Source: JBBDNV01 sp040877415
GTDB taxonomy: Bacteria; Planctomycetota; Planctomycetia; Pirellulales; PALSA-1355
Length of the DNA: 47,850 nucleotides
Direction of reading: 5' to 3'
Assembly: GCA_040877415.1 (NCBI GenBank)
Contig: JBBDNV010000201.1
Span: 1-47,850 of the forward strand
Shown here: piece after piece, positions 15,700 to 23,701 of the stretch
Numbering within the stretch: the first letter of the stretch is position 1
How the letters are laid out: every line of letters starts with the position of its first letter
The notes under the pieces: model-generated
Seen by the model: the letters and a program-made list of their open reading frames with translations, nothing else
The model's database searches: none
Told to the model about the DNA's origin: nothing
Translations under genes and position numbers: made by a program

Positions 15700-16530
15700 A
15701 TGGAAGGCCCGCGCGCAGCCCGCGCCGATCGTTTCGCCGGGCGGCATTCACGCCGTCGTTGCCGCGTCTGTGCCGTCGTCGCGGCCGCGCTACTGGCCGC
15801 GGCGCATGCCATCAGTGAATGCACCGCTGTCGACGCGACGGCCGAAAGCCCCAGTCGCCCGCAGTCGGTGGCGCGCGAAGCGGATGCGGACTCGTCGACC
15901 CGTTTGAGCCCCAGCGCGCCCATCTTGAATGAACATCGCCCCAGTGCCGATTCGCTGCTTTTCACGGCCGATGCCCGCGCGAATAACTATCCGGCCGATC
16001 GATCCGCGGTCTGGCACGATCCCAACCTCACCCGCGCCGGCGGCCATCGGCCGATCGGCCGCGGCATCGCGGCGCTGGGCAGCGCCCCGCGGATTTTCTA
16101 CGATGATAAGTTCGACGTCGACTCGCTGCGTGTGCACTTGCCCGCGAACGACTTTGCGGACAGCGGTCCGGGCACGCTCAAGCCGTCGGTGTCGGGGCTG
16201 GACGTCGACTCGGATCGCAGCGTGGCGGGCGGTCGCCTGCAATTGACGGCGGCGGACGACGAGCGCGGCCGATTGCTCATCGAAACGCGGCTCTCGTGGA
16301 TGTTCGAGTATCTGCAAACCGACGCGGCCCGCACCGCATTCTTCATGCCCGGCCAAAAGGGCATCTTCGCGGTTCAAGGGCTGAGCTACGGCAGCAATTG
16401 GGCTCTGGTGGGCGTCGGCCTGCGCTGGGAGCTCGTCGGCGGCTGGATCGCGTACGCCGGATACGACGCCCAGCTCAACAGCCAACAACTCTTCCACATC
16501 GGCTCGGGCGGCGTCGCTTACGCCTGGTAA
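15700..16530 (+). CDS. exported protein with short autotransporter-like C-terminus
   Basis: This 276-residue protein has an Arg-rich start, a hydrophobic segment (VAAALLAAAHA) that fits a signal peptide, a low-complexity middle, and a C-terminal 80 residues like the last strands of an autotransporter beta-barrel: ETRLSWMFEYL, FFMPGQKG, GSNWALVGVGLRWEL, GGWIAYAGYDAQ and a final aromatic VAYAW. A full barrel needs about 12 strands; only about half seem present, so it may be a truncated copy or an unrelated small barrel. There is no clear Shine-Dalgarno before ATG 15700. Confidence 0.6.
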   Translation: MEGPRAARADRFAGRHSRRRCRVCAVVAAALLAAAHAISECTAVDATAESPSRPQSVAREADADSSTRLSPSAPILNEHRPSADSLLFTADARANNYPADRSAVWHDPNLTRAGGHRPIGRGIAALGSAPRIFYDDKFDVDSLRVHLPANDFADSGPGTLKPSVSGLDVDSDRSVAGGRLQLTAADDERGRLLIETRLSWMFEYLQTDAARTAFFMPGQKGIFAVQGLSYGSNWALVGVGLRWELVGGWIAYAGYDAQLNSQQLFHIGSGGVAYAW

Positions 16531-16597
16531 CGAATTTCTGCAAAAGCTGTACGCCGGGTGGGGCAATCAATGGCAGGCGCCGAGACCGTGACGGCCT

Positions 16598-17383
16598 TCA
16601 GGCGATTCCCAGGATCTTTACTTCGTCGCCCACGCGCAACGTGCACGGTCGCCCGCCCGAGCGGCGCGTGTTGACGGCCAGCCGATAGAAGTGATCGAAC
16701 CTGCCGGCCGGCGCCCAAACCGGAAGCGACGCTTCGCGGTTGCGGGCAAACGCTTGGGCGAATTGGCGGATTGGCTCGCCCCGGTGGGGATCGCGCGACG
16801 GGACGACGCATCGCGCGCAAGGATTCGTGCCCAACAATTCCGCCTCGCCGATTTGAAACCGCACGCTGCCGAAGCCCTCGGCCACCAGGCGATCTTCCCA
16901 GAAGGCTTCGACTCCGTCGATTTCCAGATTCGCCCGGAAGCGATCGCGAGCCGCATCGACGGTAAGTCCGGGGAACCAGCGGGCGACTTCGGCCAGCGTG
17001 GCACTGCTGATCACCGTGGGGCCGGGCGAGTCCGTGTCGTCGGGAAAACCCCCCTCGGCGTTTTCCACGATCGCCACGCGCGTGTCGAAGTAATCGCTGA
17101 GCCAGTCGGCCAGCTCGCGCCTTGGGGCCTCGAGGTCAAACGTATGCTCAAGGGCGGTCCCTTCGACCCGCAAAGCCAGGCGGTTGGTCGCCGGATCGAA
17201 CCGCGAGCGGAGCAAATGAACCGCCGGCGTCCGCTTGCCGTTGATGAAGTCGCCGTGCACGTCCACGAGCGCGAAACGACGATCGTGCTCAAGCGCTCCG
17301 CTGGGCAACAGCACCGCCTCGCTCACGCGCTCGGGGTCGAGCGATTTGAACGGATGGAGGTGGATCCTCGCCAACGTCGGCAT
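16598..17383 (-). CDS. MOSC domain protein
   Basis: This 261-residue protein has an N-terminal MOSC_N beta-barrel (from ARIHLHPFKSLDPE) and a C-terminal MOSC domain with the conserved cysteine in GTNPCARCVVPSRDP near residue 195. MOSC proteins bind molybdenum cofactor or act with it, as in mARC and YcbX-type reductases. The ATG at 17383 has AGGAG upstream. A molybdopterin-linked protein in the same window as fwdB/fwdD is noticeable, but the gene is 4 kb away and not in that operon, so no link can be claimed. Confidence 0.9.
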   Translation of the reverse strand: MPTLARIHLHPFKSLDPERVSEAVLLPSGALEHDRRFALVDVHGDFINGKRTPAVHLLRSRFDPATNRLALRVEGTALEHTFDLEAPRRELADWLSDYFDTRVAIVENAEGGFPDDTDSPGPTVISSATLAEVARWFPGLTVDAARDRFRANLEIDGVEAFWEDRLVAEGFGSVRFQIGEAELLGTNPCARCVVPSRDPHRGEPIRQFAQAFARNREASLPVWAPAGRFDHFYRLAVNTRRSGGRPCTLRVGDEVKILGIA

Positions 17384-17530
17384 GACCGCGCTCCTCGATG
17401 GATGGCTGTTCGCGTTGACGGCGAGCCGTCGGTTGATTCTACCGGTGGCCCGTCGGCGTTACTACAATGAATCGTGCGGGCTCCATCGGTCGCTAGTAGT
17501 CTGACTAAGCTTGTGTGTCATACGGGTTGC

Positions 17531-17590
17531 GACTGCTGGCTTGTCCAGCAGTGCAGAAGCACGGGTGGGCAAGCCACCCGTGGCACGCGA
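17531..17590 (+). repeat. two-hairpin repeat element A
   Basis: Two hairpins in a row: CTGCTGG/CCAGCAG (17533-17551) and CACGGGTGG/CCACCCGTG (17560-17582), joined by seven bases. A homologous element in the opposite orientation lies at 18325-18390. Together they flank the SRAP gene. Such paired-hairpin units resemble REP or MITE-like dispersed elements. Confidence 0.65.
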
Positions 17591-17604
17591 CAAGTGAGGC
17601 GTCG

Positions 17605-18318
17605 ATGTGCGGTCGATTTACGTTGCGCACCCCAATGAAGGAGGTGGCCGAGGCGTTTGATGTTGCGCCGCAATCGCTCGAGCGCGCCGGCCACTGGCGC
17701 CCGCGGTTCAACATCGCGCCTTCTCAGGAAGTCGCCGCCATTCGTGATGACGAAGCGGACAACGCTCGCCACGTGGCCTGGCTCCAATGGGGACTCATTC
17801 CCTCGTGGGCCGACGATCCGGCGGTCGGCTATCGGATGATCAACGCCCGCAGCGAGACCGCGGCCACGCGGCCGGCCTTTCGCGACGCCTTTCGCCGCCG
17901 CCGCTGCCTGATCCCGGCCGACGGTTTTTACGAATGGAAGCGGGGGGCCAAACCGAAACAGCCGTATTACATCCGACTGGAGGAGGATCGGCCGTTTGCG
18001 TTTGCCGGCTTGTGGGAACGGTGGCACAAGGGCGAAGTGGCGATCCAGTCGTGCACGATCCTCACCACCGAGGCCAACGAGCTGGTGAAATCATTGCACG
18101 ATCGCATGCCGGTCATTCTCGATGCGCGCGATTTCGACGCGTGGCTCGATCCCCGCGCAGAAGATTCCAAGCGGCTCGCGCCCTTGCTGGCCCCCTACCC
18201 TGCCCAGCGCATGACGGCCTATCCGGTGAGCATGGCCGTCAACAGCCCGCGCAACGATCGAGCGGAGTGCATCGAGCGGACGGCGCCCGGCAAAGTGCAA
18301 GGCAGCCTGTTCGATTAG
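17605..18318 (+). CDS. yedK: SRAP/YedK (HMCES-type) abasic-site protein
   Basis: This 237-residue protein is a SOS-response-associated peptidase of the SRAP family, which forms a covalent link to abasic sites in single-stranded DNA through Cys2 after removal of Met1. Seen: MCGRF at the start, FNIAPSQ at 36-42, WGLIPSWA at 62-69, the active-site NARSET beginning at Asn80, ADGFYEW with Glu110, and His165 in LHDRMP. Length is typical. I start at ATG 17605 because Cys must be residue 2. It stands alone between two inverted repeat elements; no LexA-like box was identified. Confidence 0.95.
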   Translation: MCGRFTLRTPMKEVAEAFDVAPQSLERAGHWRPRFNIAPSQEVAAIRDDEADNARHVAWLQWGLIPSWADDPAVGYRMINARSETAATRPAFRDAFRRRRCLIPADGFYEWKRGAKPKQPYYIRLEEDRPFAFAGLWERWHKGEVAIQSCTILTTEANELVKSLHDRMPVILDARDFDAWLDPRAEDSKRLAPLLAPYPAQRMTAYPVSMAVNSPRNDRAECIERTAPGKVQGSLFD

Positions 18319-18324
18319 GAATGG

Positions 18325-18390
18325 TGCCGCGGGTGATTTGCCCACCCGTGCCGCGTACACACTGCTTGACAAGCAAGCAGTGGCACACGA
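18325..18390 (-). repeat. two-hairpin repeat element B
   Basis: The reverse complement matches element A: a CACTGCTT/AAGCAGTG hairpin (18360-18382) and a CGGGTG/CACCCG hairpin (18330-18348) with the shared words GGCACGGGTGGGCAA. It begins six bases after the SRAP stop and may also help end that transcript. Confidence 0.65.
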
Positions 18391-18405
18391 CGGAATAACG
18401 GGGCA

Positions 18406-18630
18406 TTAATGAGCGCTTTTTCGCTGCGCCGTTTCCGCGCCGCTTAAGATGGCCAGAAGCTCAAGCGCGTTCCTGGCATTTTCGATTCCGCCAACCTGGG
18501 CGATGAATTTCCGCACCGCCGCCAATTGTTTGGAACCGAGCGGGCCCTCGGAAGCGGCCGCGCCGGAAGGGATCGACGGCGACGACGGGGTCGGATCGCT
18601 CACAAACCGAGGCCGATCGGGACCGAGCAT
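18406..18630 (-). CDS. small hypothetical protein with a conserved-looking helix
   Basis: This 74-residue protein starts at an ATG with AGGAG 8 bases upstream. The first half is Pro/Ser-rich and probably disordered; the second half, LAAVRKFIAQVGGIENA and RNALELLAIL, looks like a compact helical hairpin of a kind I associate with small planctomycete proteins. It is cytoplasmic by appearance. It runs opposite to the SRAP gene. Function unknown. Confidence 0.65.
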   Translation of the reverse strand: MLGPDRPRFVSDPTPSSPSIPSGAAASEGPLGSKQLAAVRKFIAQVGGIENARNALELLAILSGAETAQRKSAH

Positions 18631-18763
18631 AACGGGATCTCCTCGCCGGGTGCATCAAACTGCCGCCTGCAACTGTTATCGGGCCGGCGGTGGGCAAACG
18701 TTTGACGGGCGCCGAAAAGCGGCGCGATAGCATCGCCTCGGCCTGGGAAAGCCCGGGCCGCGA

Positions 18764-18910
18764 TTACGATTCGGCTTTGGCGGCGCGCTTTGTCCGCTTC
18801 GGCTTGACGGCCGACTGGCGCGCCAGCGCGGCCTTTTCGCGGCCCCGTTCGTTCCGCTCGCGGCGGCGTTTGCGGATCATGCGATTTTTCGTCGAGCGAT
18901 GTGTGCCCAT
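18764..18910 (-). CDS. 48-residue very basic small protein
   Basis: A frame from ATG 18910 to TAA 18764 encodes a protein starting MGTHRSTKNRMIRKRRRERN and ending with KRTKRAAKAES. Nearly 40% of residues are Arg or Lys, with the MIRKRRRERNERGREK stretch likely helical. This composition suits an RNA- or ribosome-associated small protein. No strong Shine-Dalgarno is visible (GGTTGCC precedes the ATG). The opposite strand is also open here, so the call is moderate. Confidence 0.5.
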   Translation of the reverse strand: MGTHRSTKNRMIRKRRRERNERGREKAALARQSAVKPKRTKRAAKAES

Positions 18911-19132
18911 GGCAACCATCCCAGAGTCAATTTGCTGCTAGCAACGCAGGCACCGCGGCTGCAAACAGCCGTGCCCGGGATTTGGAGAGTTAGCTTTTGT
19001 CTGTCGGGCCAGACCGATATCCTGGCCGCCCCAATCGCGCACATTATGCCAGAGGCGTGCGAAGAAGCACAAGCTGCCGCTGATTTGGCCATGGACGACT
19101 CTCAGTCGCTCGAAGCCCCCTGGATCGATCGT

Positions 19133-20443
19133 CTAGCCGCGTGTGCGCCGGCCGCCCCGATGGGACGATTGCTCCGCCCGGGCAAGGTTGCGCGCTCCCG
19201 GAGGAGGCGTCTTCCCGTCCAACAGGCAACTGACGTTCAGATCGCCCATCACGTTGATGGCCGTGCGCGAGCGGTCCAAAAACCAGTCGACCGTCAAGAG
19301 CATGGCGATGTACTCGTTGGGCAGTCCGACCGCCTTGAAGACCAGCGTCATGGTGACCAGTCCGGCCTCGGGAATGCCGGCGGCGCCGACCGACGCGATG
19401 ACCGAAGTAATCACCACCAGGAATTGCTGGCCGATCGTGAATTGCTGTCCGATCAACTGGGCGACGAACAGCGCCGACATGGCCTCGTACAGTGCCGTGC
19501 CGTCGTTGTTGAAGTTTGCCCCGACCAGCGCCCCCAAGCTGGCCGACTCTTCGCGCAGGCCGACGTTTTCTCGCAGACAGGCATAAGTGACCGGCATCGT
19601 GGCCGTGGAGCTGCTGGTGGAAAATGCCATCACCAGGGCGTCGCGCGCGCCGCGCAGCAAGTCCAACGGCCGAACCCACGACCCGAGGCGCACGCGAGCC
19701 AGGTAATAGGCTGCCTGCAGGGATAGGGCCACCAACACGGCCACCACGAAGCCGCCGAGCGCGACAAAGTCTCCAAATCCCTCGACCCCCACGATGCTGG
19801 CCACGATGCCGAACACCGCCAGCGGAATCACGTCGATGATCCAGCCCAGCACGACCACCAGGCTGCCGAAGGCCACGTGTACCAGGTCGTCGATGCGGTT
19901 GACCTCGTGGTGCCGATAGGAGCGCAGCGCGATGCCAAACGCGATCGCCAGGAAGATCACGGACAGCACGTTGCCGTTGTCCGAAAGCGGGCCGAACAGG
20001 CTCTTGGGAACGTTGTCGAGGAACTGGGACAGGGGATCGTTCGCTCCCAGGGCGTGATCGGTTTTAGCGGGCGGCCCGTCCACCTCGACCCAACGCCCCG
20101 GCTGAATGACGTTGGCGACCAGCACCCCGATGGCAATCGCCACCAGCGTGTTCTGGAGCAACAATCCGGCCAGCCGCGCCGTCTGGCGCCCGATGACTTC
20201 GGCCCGCATCAGCGCCTGGACGATCGCCAGCAAAACCAGCGGCGGCGCAAGCGCCCCGAGCACGCGCAGCACCAATCGGCTGGGCACGGCGAGCATCTCC
20301 GCGCGCTCCCCCAGCAGCATGCCGACGATCACGCCCAGGGCGACGGCCACCAGGATGCGCAAATACAACGGCGAATTGTGCCATCGCTTGAAGATCCCGC
20401 GGCCATGGCCACTGGCGTCGTTGTCGGACGGCGATTGCAACAT
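19133..20443 (-). CDS. dicarboxylate/amino acid:cation symporter (SDF family)
   Basis: This 436-residue membrane protein belongs to the DAACS/SDF family (GltP, DctA type), which brings in acidic amino acids or C4-dicarboxylates with Na+ or H+. Eight hydrophobic spans are visible; the family signatures are in place: STSSSTATMPVT in hairpin HP1, and NNDGTALYEAMSALF, a variant of NMDGT, in TM7. The C-terminal tail after LLDGKTPPPG is short and polar. ATG 20443 has AGGAG close upstream. A divergent gene begins at 20561, so 20444-20560 should hold two promoters. Substrate not resolvable by eye. Confidence 0.93.
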   Translation of the reverse strand: MLQSPSDNDASGHGRGIFKRWHNSPLYLRILVAVALGVIVGMLLGERAEMLAVPSRLVLRVLGALAPPLVLLAIVQALMRAEVIGRQTARLAGLLLQNTLVAIAIGVLVANVIQPGRWVEVDGPPAKTDHALGANDPLSQFLDNVPKSLFGPLSDNGNVLSVIFLAIAFGIALRSYRHHEVNRIDDLVHVAFGSLVVVLGWIIDVIPLAVFGIVASIVGVEGFGDFVALGGFVVAVLVALSLQAAYYLARVRLGSWVRPLDLLRGARDALVMAFSTSSSTATMPVTYACLRENVGLREESASLGALVGANFNNDGTALYEAMSALFVAQLIGQQFTIGQQFLVVITSVIASVGAAGIPEAGLVTMTLVFKAVGLPNEYIAMLLTVDWFLDRSRTAINVMGDLNVSCLLDGKTPPPGARNLARAEQSSHRGGRRTRG

Positions 20444-20560
20444 ATACTCCTGTAGCGGAGGCGAGGGGGTTGCTCTTGGCCGTCAATCTTGACCGTCCAT
20501 CCGGTGGCTCCGCAAGCAAAAAATGCTCAAGGCGTCGCCTAACGGTAGAGTCATTCGACG

Positions 20561-21136
20561 ATGAACGGACACGAATCGCACGGCGGACACGAGCGGCTGG
20601 TGCCGGACGAACGGCTGCCGCCGTATTCCTACGTGACGGGCCGGTTTCCGCACCCGACGCGCGATTCGTCGGGCCACAGTTTCGGCCGGCCGCCCGACGC
20701 GCCGCCGCCCGTTCATCCGGACCGATGGAGCCAGTCGCGCACGTACCTGCTGGGCTGCGATCTGTTCAATCTCGGCTATTACTGGGAGGCCCACGAGACC
20801 TGGGAAGCGGTGTGGAAGGCCTGCGGCCGCCGCGGCGCCGTGGCCGATTTTCTCAAGGCATTGATCAAGCTGGCGGCCGCGGGCGTGAAGGCCCGCGAAG
20901 GGCGACCCACCGGCGTCCAGCGTCACGCGGCCCGCGCCGCCCAACTGTTGCGCGGCGTGCGGAACCAGATTTCGGCCGCGACGTATTTGGGTCTCGACGT
21001 CGACGAGCTGATTGCAATCGCGGATCGGCTCAAGCGTGGAATCGAGCTTCCCGAACCAAGCGCCGCGCCGGTACAAATCGTTTTTGGCTTTCGGCTGCTG
21101 CCGCGATCCGGCGATTCGATGCACGATGCAGGGTAA
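20561..21136 (+). CDS. DUF309 domain protein
   Basis: This 191-residue protein carries the DUF309 helical bundle at residues 65-160, with the signature LFNLGYYWEAHETWEAVWK, then DFLKALIKLAAAGVK and a helix with RAAQLLRGVR. The N-terminal 60 residues are His/Pro-rich and look disordered. The role of the family is unknown. The gene is monocistronic by context. Its start has only a weak ribosome binding site. Confidence 0.88.
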   Translation: MNGHESHGGHERLVPDERLPPYSYVTGRFPHPTRDSSGHSFGRPPDAPPPVHPDRWSQSRTYLLGCDLFNLGYYWEAHETWEAVWKACGRRGAVADFLKALIKLAAAGVKAREGRPTGVQRHAARAAQLLRGVRNQISAATYLGLDVDELIAIADRLKRGIELPEPSAAPVQIVFGFRLLPRSGDSMHDAG

Positions 21137-21156
21137 CGACTGCAAGAGCCGCTCGA

Positions 21157-21735
21157 TTACTCGGGCGGCCGCCGCACGGCGCGTGGCTTGTGCCGGTCGC
21201 TGCCGGCGTGGGCTTCGCTGAGTGCCTGCCGCATGACCCACAAGAAGCTGCTGGTCGCGAAACCGGCAAATCCCCCCAGCACGCCGCTCGACACGACGCC
21301 CAGCACGACGGCCGCCGCGCTCGCGTCGGGATAGCTGGCCGCCAGGGCCGATCCGCCAAAGTATCCGCCGGCCAGCGCCCCGCCGAGGCTCATGACCAGC
21401 GTGATCCAATGCAGACGAGCCGGCTCGGTGAGCCGCTTGGGCGACGCAAACTCCCGCGTCCGCGCGGCGCGCGAGGGCGCGTCGCGCGATCGCACGATCG
21501 GGCGGCGCACGGAACGGTCGCGCAACTTCGTTCCCGCGGCGTTGCCCAACACGTGGGCCGACACGAGGGCCAATAGCAAGAGGATCGCCAGCGACCACGC
21601 CGAGCCGACGGCCGTCATCACGGCGAACAGGCACGCCAGCGCGGTCATGACCACAAGCAGCGTGCGAAGCGTGAACTGCGGAGGCTTTAGCGCCGCACCC
21701 TGATCTTCAGGCGGAGGTGGCGCGTGCGCGACCAA
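21157..21735 (-). CDS. planctomycete-type small membrane protein
   Basis: This 192-residue protein has four hydrophobic segments: LLVVMTALACLFAVMTAV, WSLAILLLLALVSAHVLG, a segment near LHWITLVMSLGGALAGGYF, and VVLGVVSSGVLGGFAGF. The FTLRTLLVVMT entry into the first span is typical of a large planctomycete family of unknown role. I chose the TTG at 21735 (LVAHAPP...) because AGGAG lies 7 bases upstream; an ATG 21 codons earlier lacks a site. The linker after TM2 is strongly basic. It converges with the DUF309 gene, 20 bases apart. Confidence 0.7.
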   Translation of the reverse strand: MVAHAPPPPEDQGAALKPPQFTLRTLLVVMTALACLFAVMTAVGSAWSLAILLLLALVSAHVLGNAAGTKLRDRSVRRPIVRSRDAPSRAARTREFASPKRLTEPARLHWITLVMSLGGALAGGYFGGSALAASYPDASAAAVVLGVVSSGVLGGFAGFATSSFLWVMRQALSEAHAGSDRHKPRAVRRPPE

Positions 21736-21816
21736 TTTCGTTGCTCCTCGACCCAAACCGCGGGCACCGGGTTCATTATAACCTGGGCGTCCTGGCAACG
21801 ACCGTGCCGATTGCGA

Positions 21817-22263
21817 TCAAACCGCCACCTTGATGACCGCTTTGACGTTTTTGCCCGTTGACGCCAAGGGGGCGTGGGCGTCCTCGGGATAAAAGATCAT
21901 GAATTTGCCGACCGGCAGAATGATCCATGTGCAAGGCTGATCGGAAAAGAACGCGATGTCGCGCGCTTCGTCGTACGGCTCGACAAGCTGGCGGCACTGG
22001 GCCGTCGGCCGCCAGCCGATTTCCTCGCTCCCTTCAGCCAGAAACTGCACGTCGATGTATTTGCGATGCGCCTCGAGCCGCGCTTTGGCGCGGCCCCATC
22101 CCGGATCGCGGTTCAAAAGCGCGAACACGCGGTCGCCGTCCAGCTCATACTTGCCCGTTTCCAGCTCGACGAGATCCCCCCGGGACAGAAAGTCGAAACC
22201 GGCGCGAAAGCCGGCGTGCAGGCTCGCGTAGCGGGCCGCGTTGGACAAATCGTCGAGTATCAC
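21817..22263 (-). CDS. YhcH/YjgK/YiaL family protein
   Basis: This 148-residue protein is a cupin-like YhcH/YiaL family member (formerly DUF386), linked in other bacteria to sialic acid or other sugar anomer handling. Marks: VILDDLSNAARY at the start, FALLNRDP, LEAHRKYIDVQFLAEGSEEIGW, and a metal-binding segment FMIFYPEDAHAPL. The GTG at 22263 gives the usual family N-terminus and has GAGG-type sequence upstream; a GTG 15 codons earlier is possible. It lies after purE, 79 bases away. Confidence 0.9.
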   Translation of the reverse strand: MILDDLSNAARYASLHAGFRAGFDFLSRGDLVELETGKYELDGDRVFALLNRDPGWGRAKARLEAHRKYIDVQFLAEGSEEIGWRPTAQCRQLVEPYDEARDIAFFSDQPCTWIILPVGKFMIFYPEDAHAPLASTGKNVKAVIKVAV

Positions 22264-22342
22264 GCGCGCCTCGCCTCTCGAAAAATTGATGACTGCTTCG
22301 ACGCGCACGGTGCCAAAGCGCGCCGCACGCGTTTTATCCGTC

Positions 22343-22837
22343 TTACGGCAGCATTTCTCTGAGCACTTTGGCGCGTTGTTCGTCGCGAAATTGCTTCAAC
22401 TTTTCGCGCAACTCCGGGCGCGCGCCGGCCAGAATGCTCACGGCCAACAGCGCCGCGTTGACGGCGCCCGGTTTGCCGATGCCCAACGTCGCCACGGGCA
22501 CGCCGCCGGGCATTTGCACGGTGGAAAGGAGCGCGTCGAGTCCCTTGAGCGCCTGGCTTTCCATGGGCACTCCCAAAACGGGTAGCGTCGTGTGCGCGGC
22601 AACCATGCCGGCCAGGTGGGCCGCCCCGCCGGCGCCGGCAATCAACACTTCGAGCCCGCGCGATTCGGCCGTCGTGACGTACTCGCGCGTCTCGTCCGGA
22701 GTCCGGTGGGCCGACAACACCCGACACTCGTGCTCGACGCCAAAGCGAGTGAGCATTTCGTCGGCGTGGCGCATAGTCTCCCAATCGGACTTGCTGCCCA
22801 TGAGAACGCCAACCAAGGGATGTGCTTCTAGGCTCAT
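22343..22837 (-). CDS. purE: N5-carboxyaminoimidazole ribonucleotide mutase
   Basis: This 164-residue enzyme moves the carboxylate of N5-CAIR to give CAIR in purine synthesis. Class I PurE motifs are intact: GSKSD at 14-18, the SAHRTP loop at 42-47 with the catalytic His, GAGGAAHL at 68-75, and GVPMES followed by MPGGVPVAT. The ATG at 22837 has no strong Shine-Dalgarno. No purK lies beside it. On its strand, a hairpin plus T-rich run stands upstream (22902-22937), which could attenuate transcription. Confidence 0.96.
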   Translation of the reverse strand: MSLEAHPLVGVLMGSKSDWETMRHADEMLTRFGVEHECRVLSAHRTPDETREYVTTAESRGLEVLIAGAGGAAHLAGMVAAHTTLPVLGVPMESQALKGLDALLSTVQMPGGVPVATLGIGKPGAVNAALLAVSILAGARPELREKLKQFRDEQRAKVLREMLP

Positions 22838-22901
22838 CGGGGGCCGCTGTTTGGGGCCGCAATTCGGGCCGCTTAAGGGATTTTAAGAAAAACCAGAAAA
22901 A

Positions 22902-22937
22902 GCCGGCTGTTGTGATTTATTTCACAAACGGGCCGGC
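22902..22937 (-). terminator. terminator-like hairpin upstream of purE
   Basis: Arms GCCGGC (22902-22907 and 22932-22937) and TTGTGA/TCACAA (22910-22915 and 22922-22927) form a two-part stem with an AT-rich loop. On the minus strand it is followed by TTTTTCTGGTTTTTC, as a terminator or attenuator would be, 65 bases before the purE ATG. Confidence 0.4.
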
Positions 22938-22976
22938 AGCCGACGGTGCCGGTGCTCTGTACGCGCTCCTAAAACA

Positions 22977-22985
22977 TGATATACT
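22977..22985 (+). promoter_or_regulatory. extended -10 promoter of the RRM gene
   Basis: TGATATACT gives an extended -10 (TG, one base, TATACT) on the plus strand. It would leave a leader of about 158 bases before the GTG start at 23151, long enough to hold a regulatory fold. No good -35 is seen, as is usual for extended -10 promoters. Confidence 0.4.
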
Positions 22986-23150
22986 TGTGCCGGTTGGTTC
23001 GTCGAGCGAGTTCACGAAGTGAGTTCATTCTGCACTCGGTAGTCTCCATCGCCCTGCCATCCGGTTGGGCCGCCAGGTTGGCCCCTTTCTTCCGCGACCC
23101 GGAAAGCCTTGCAGGGTCGCCGTGTGCGCATCGTACAGGAGTTTTTTTCC

Positions 23151-23468
23151 GTGGGTAAGAAGTTGTATGTGGGAAATCTGGCCTACAACGTCAACAGCTC
23201 AGAGCTGGAACAGTTGTTTGCCCAGTACGGCACCGTTCAGAGTGCCCAGGTTATCCAGGATCGTGAAACCGGACGCAGCAAGGGTTTTGGTTTCGTGGAG
23301 ATGAGCAGTGACGCCGAAGCTCAGGCCGCGATCAACGGGCTCAACGAACAGGAACACCTTGGCCGGCCGCTGGCCGTTAACGAGGCACGGCCGCGCGAGG
23401 AACGCGGCGGAGGAGGAGGAGGAGGAGGACGCGGAGGACGCGGCGGCTACGGCGGTGGGCGCGGATAA
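23151..23468 (+). CDS. glycine-rich RRM RNA-binding protein
   Basis: This 105-residue protein has one RNA recognition motif: RNP2 LYVGNL at 5-10, RNP1 KGFGFVEM at 44-51, and a Gly/Arg tail from residue 85 (a run of Gly followed by RGGRGGYGGGRG). Such proteins in cyanobacteria and planctomycetes resemble eukaryotic GR-RBPs and are often cold-induced. I start at GTG 23151, with AGGAG 9 bases upstream; this gives the usual MGKKLYVGNL start. A strong terminator follows at 23537. Confidence 0.93.
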   Translation: MGKKLYVGNLAYNVNSSELEQLFAQYGTVQSAQVIQDRETGRSKGFGFVEMSSDAEAQAAINGLNEQEHLGRPLAVNEARPREERGGGGGGGGRGGRGGYGGGRG

Positions 23469-23536
23469 CGGCTCGGCTGCTTTGCCGCAGCGGGGACGCC
23501 TGTTGGCCGTCGGTTGGAGTCACGCGTAACATACAA

Positions 23537-23566
23537 AGAAGGCCGCCGAGCACGGCCTTCTTTTTT
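23537..23566 (+). terminator. intrinsic terminator of the RRM gene
   Basis: AGAAGGCCG and CGGCCTTCT pair over nine bases around a 7-base loop and run into TTTTTT. It lies 69 bases after the stop. The mirrored A-run makes it possibly bidirectional, serving transcripts from the left-running genes too. Confidence 0.8.
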
Positions 23567-23701
23567 GTTGCGCAAGCTCGTGGAGACGCGGGATGGATGT
23601 AAGTCATCTCGTCGCTGGTGCTGGCGGCGCTGCTTTATAGTTTGCTCGTGAGCTGAGAGGGCGCGTCGAGCGGCAACGCGGACGCCGCGCGGAAACGAAT
23701 G

